In this document: positions 62,552 to 64,000 of the stretch, piece by piece
Numbering within the stretch: the first letter of the stretch is position 1
Layout: the number at the start of each line of letters is the position of its first letter
NCBI GenBank assembly: GCA_001044335.1
Contig: CP011001.1
Coordinates: 1,116,001-1,180,000 of the forward strand
Reading direction: 5' to 3'
Source of the DNA: Methylophilales bacterium MBRSF5
GTDB lineage: Bacteria; Pseudomonadota; Gammaproteobacteria; Burkholderiales; Methylophilaceae
Length of the DNA stretch: 64,000 nucleotides
Program-made: the position numbers and the translations under genes
The notes under the pieces: generated by a model
What the model was told of the DNA's origin: nothing
What the model saw: only the letters and a program-made list of their open reading frames with translations
The model's database searches: none

Positions 62552-63641
62552 AACTGTAATACAATTTGAAAAATTTCATCAACTTCAAGAAAATGATTGT
62601 CAGCAAAAAATCATAGATGCCAAGTCGAAGCTTAAAGACAAGCTGGTTATTCTTGGACATCATTATCAAAATGAATCAGTATATCGACACGCTGATTTCA
62701 CCGGAGACTCTCTCAAATTAGCTCAATATACTCAAAACCTTGAGGCGCAATATATTATTTTTCTTGGCGTTCACTTTATGGCTGAAGTCTCTAATATCTT
62801 ATCTCGAAATGATCAAGTGACAATACTCCCTGATCTTTCTGCAGGATGCCAAATGGCCGATATGGCCGACCTACAAAAGGTGCAAAGAACATATCGTGAA
62901 TTAAATAAAGTCTTAAACTTTGATGAAGTCATAACTCCAATTACTTACATTAATTCTGCGGCAGACTTAAAAGCCTTCTGTGGAGAACATGATGGCATCG
63001 TCTGTACCTCAACTAATGCTCCTAAGGTTCTTGAGTGGGCATTTCAACAAAAAGAAAAAGTATTATTCTTCCCTGATCAACATCTGGGTAGATGGACCGG
63101 ATTTAAAATGGGAATTGATCTTGATGATATGGTTGTATGGGATCCTGATTTACCCCTAGGAGGATTAACAAAAGAACAAATACATCGAGCTAAAATCCTA
63201 TTATGGAAAGGTCATTGTGCGGTTCATCAGATGTTCCGAGAGGATCATATTAAAAAATTTAGAGAAGAAAATCCTGATGGTATAGTCATTTCACATCCTG
63301 AATCGCCTTTTGAGGTCTGTGTTAACTCAGATATGGTTGGATCCACCGAATTTATTTTGAATACTATTAAAAATGCTGAAGCGGGAACAAAATGGTTAGT
63401 TGGGACTGAATTAAATTTGGTGAATCGTCTCGCCAATGAAATGATTAAAGAGGATAAAGTGGTTAAATTTATGTCACATATCGTATGCGAATGCACGACC
63501 ATGGCTAGAATTGACCCACAACATTTATCATGGGTCCTTGATAATTTACTTGAAGGGAAAGTGGTTAATGAAATAGTCGTTCCCCCATCAATCGCTCAGT
63601 CGGCTAAAGTTGCACTGGATAGGATGATGGCCATTGTCTGA
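62544..63641 (+). CDS. nadA: Quinolinate synthase
   Basis: 4Fe-4S enzyme condensing iminoaspartate and DHAP to quinolinate in NAD synthesis. The 365-residue protein has ILGHHYQNESVYRHADFTGDSLKLA, the cluster cysteines in SAGCQMADMAD, GIVCTSTNA and IVCECTTMAR, HPESPFEV and GTELNLVNRLA. It overlaps nudB upstream and a HIT-type gene downstream. Confidence 0.97.
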   Translation: MNETVIQFEKFHQLQENDCQQKIIDAKSKLKDKLVILGHHYQNESVYRHADFTGDSLKLAQYTQNLEAQYIIFLGVHFMAEVSNILSRNDQVTILPDLSAGCQMADMADLQKVQRTYRELNKVLNFDEVITPITYINSAADLKAFCGEHDGIVCTSTNAPKVLEWAFQQKEKVLFFPDQHLGRWTGFKMGIDLDDMVVWDPDLPLGGLTKEQIHRAKILLWKGHCAVHQMFREDHIKKFREENPDGIVISHPESPFEVCVNSDMVGSTEFILNTIKNAEAGTKWLVGTELNLVNRLANEMIKEDKVVKFMSHIVCECTTMARIDPQHLSWVLDNLLEGKVVNEIVVPPSIAQSAKVALDRMMAIV

Positions 63642-64000
63642 TTGTGAATTATGTATCAGATCAACTTTACCCATATTGTGGCAAAACAAGACTTTTAGGA
63701 TTGTCTTAGTTAATAATCAGAACATTAGAGGCTATCTCCGTTTAGAGCTAATTGATCACGTCAAGGAAATACACCATCTCACCCCTGCCATTCAATGTGA
63801 AATGTATAAGATAATTAATATCATTGAACAAATTATCACTGATATTTATAAACCAGAAAAAATTAATTTAGCGTCCTTGGGAAACAAAACTCCCCACCTG
63901 CACTGGCATATCATTGCAAGATTTATGAATGATAATTTTTTCCCTGAGAGCATATGGGCTGATCCTGTTCGTCATTATAAATTTGAAAATTCAATAGATG
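63634..64000 (+). CDS. HIT family protein, 3' end beyond the window
   Basis: Partial gene running off the window edge (122 codons seen). It starts at TTG 63634, overlapping nadA by eight bases, and reads MSDCELC at the N terminus, a CxxC knuckle typical of zinc-bearing HIT proteins. The histidine triad region TPHLHWHIIARFMND follows at about residues 90-104, with FPESIWADPVRH after it. Such proteins hydrolyse dinucleoside polyphosphates or nucleoside phosphoramidates; the substrate is not resolved here. The coupling to nadA is common in Betaproteobacteria. Confidence 0.88.
   Translation, partial: MSDCELCIRSTLPILWQNKTFRIVLVNNQNIRGYLRLELIDHVKEIHHLTPAIQCEMYKIINIIEQIITDIYKPEKINLASLGNKTPHLHWHIIARFMNDNFFPESIWADPVRHYKFENSID

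Overview
This 64 kb window is chromosomal sequence from an AT-rich, very gene-dense Gram-negative bacterium. Gene content and order point to a streamlined betaproteobacterium of the family Methylophilaceae (OM43 / Candidatus Methylopumilus type). Pointers include yebC-ruvCAB-ybgC-tolQR, rpe-gph-trpEGDC, metXW, mreBCD-mrdAB-rlpA-lipBA, a proteobacterial gshA/gshB pair, a Mg-type HemB, and GatCAB together with an AspRS that looks non-discriminating. The taxonomic call is inference from memory of these families; no search was run. I see no rRNA, tRNA, CRISPR array, insertion sequence or prophage.

Layout. Positions 1-11721 (mostly minus): Tol-Pal genes tolR/tolQ, ybgC, Holliday-junction genes ruvBAC, yebC, a DMT exporter, a CBS protein (plus), yjbQ, a small glycosyltransferase, a VOC protein, aspS, a DUF502 membrane protein, an FmdB zinc ribbon, ssb and an MFS carrier. 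Positions 11772-16062: uvrA (plus), then mtgA and aroE (minus). Positions 16076-20171: a nitrogen-control locus in which a palindromic NtrC-type site and a consensus sigma-54 promoter precede glnA-ntrB-ntrC. Positions 20290-24972: two tail-to-tail TPR proteins (a sulfotransferase and a glycosyltransferase) and a major porin with a structured leader and a good terminator. Positions 25164-27865 (minus): dgt, aroB, aroK. Positions 27924-30825: mrcA (PBP1a) and a conserved unknown. Positions 30805-37022 (minus): rpe-gph-trpE-trpG-trpD-trpC-hemB. Positions 37123-43198 (plus): hemA-prfA-prmC-metX-metW-ampG. Then xth (minus), pyrE (plus) and gatCAB (minus). From 47845 to the window end everything is on plus: mreBCD-mrdA-rodA-rlpA, DUF493, lipB-lipA, gshA-gshB, apbE-NusG_II-Gx transporter, lptM-lysA, ispH, nudB, nadA and a truncated HIT gene.

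How the genes work together. The mre/mrd/rlpA genes with mrcA and mtgA build the elongating cell wall. LysA supplies lysine from diaminopimelate, and AmpG recycles muropeptides. LipB/LipA make lipoyl groups. The aro and trp genes form parts of one aromatic pathway (aroB, aroK, aroE feeding trpEGDC). HemA and HemB open tetrapyrrole synthesis. NtrB/NtrC should activate glnA through the sigma-54 promoter.

The most unusual signals are architectural. All six convergent gene pairs overlap at their stop codons. The xth and pyrE start codons lie two bases apart. Two genes (mtgA and the TPR-sulfotransferase) have clearly homologous N-terminal coding sequence with no ATG, GTG or TTG to start it. The porin leader carries stacked inverted repeats. 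I found no convincing wholly new system; the least explained parts are the TPR pair at 20290-23625 and the conserved unknown beside mrcA.
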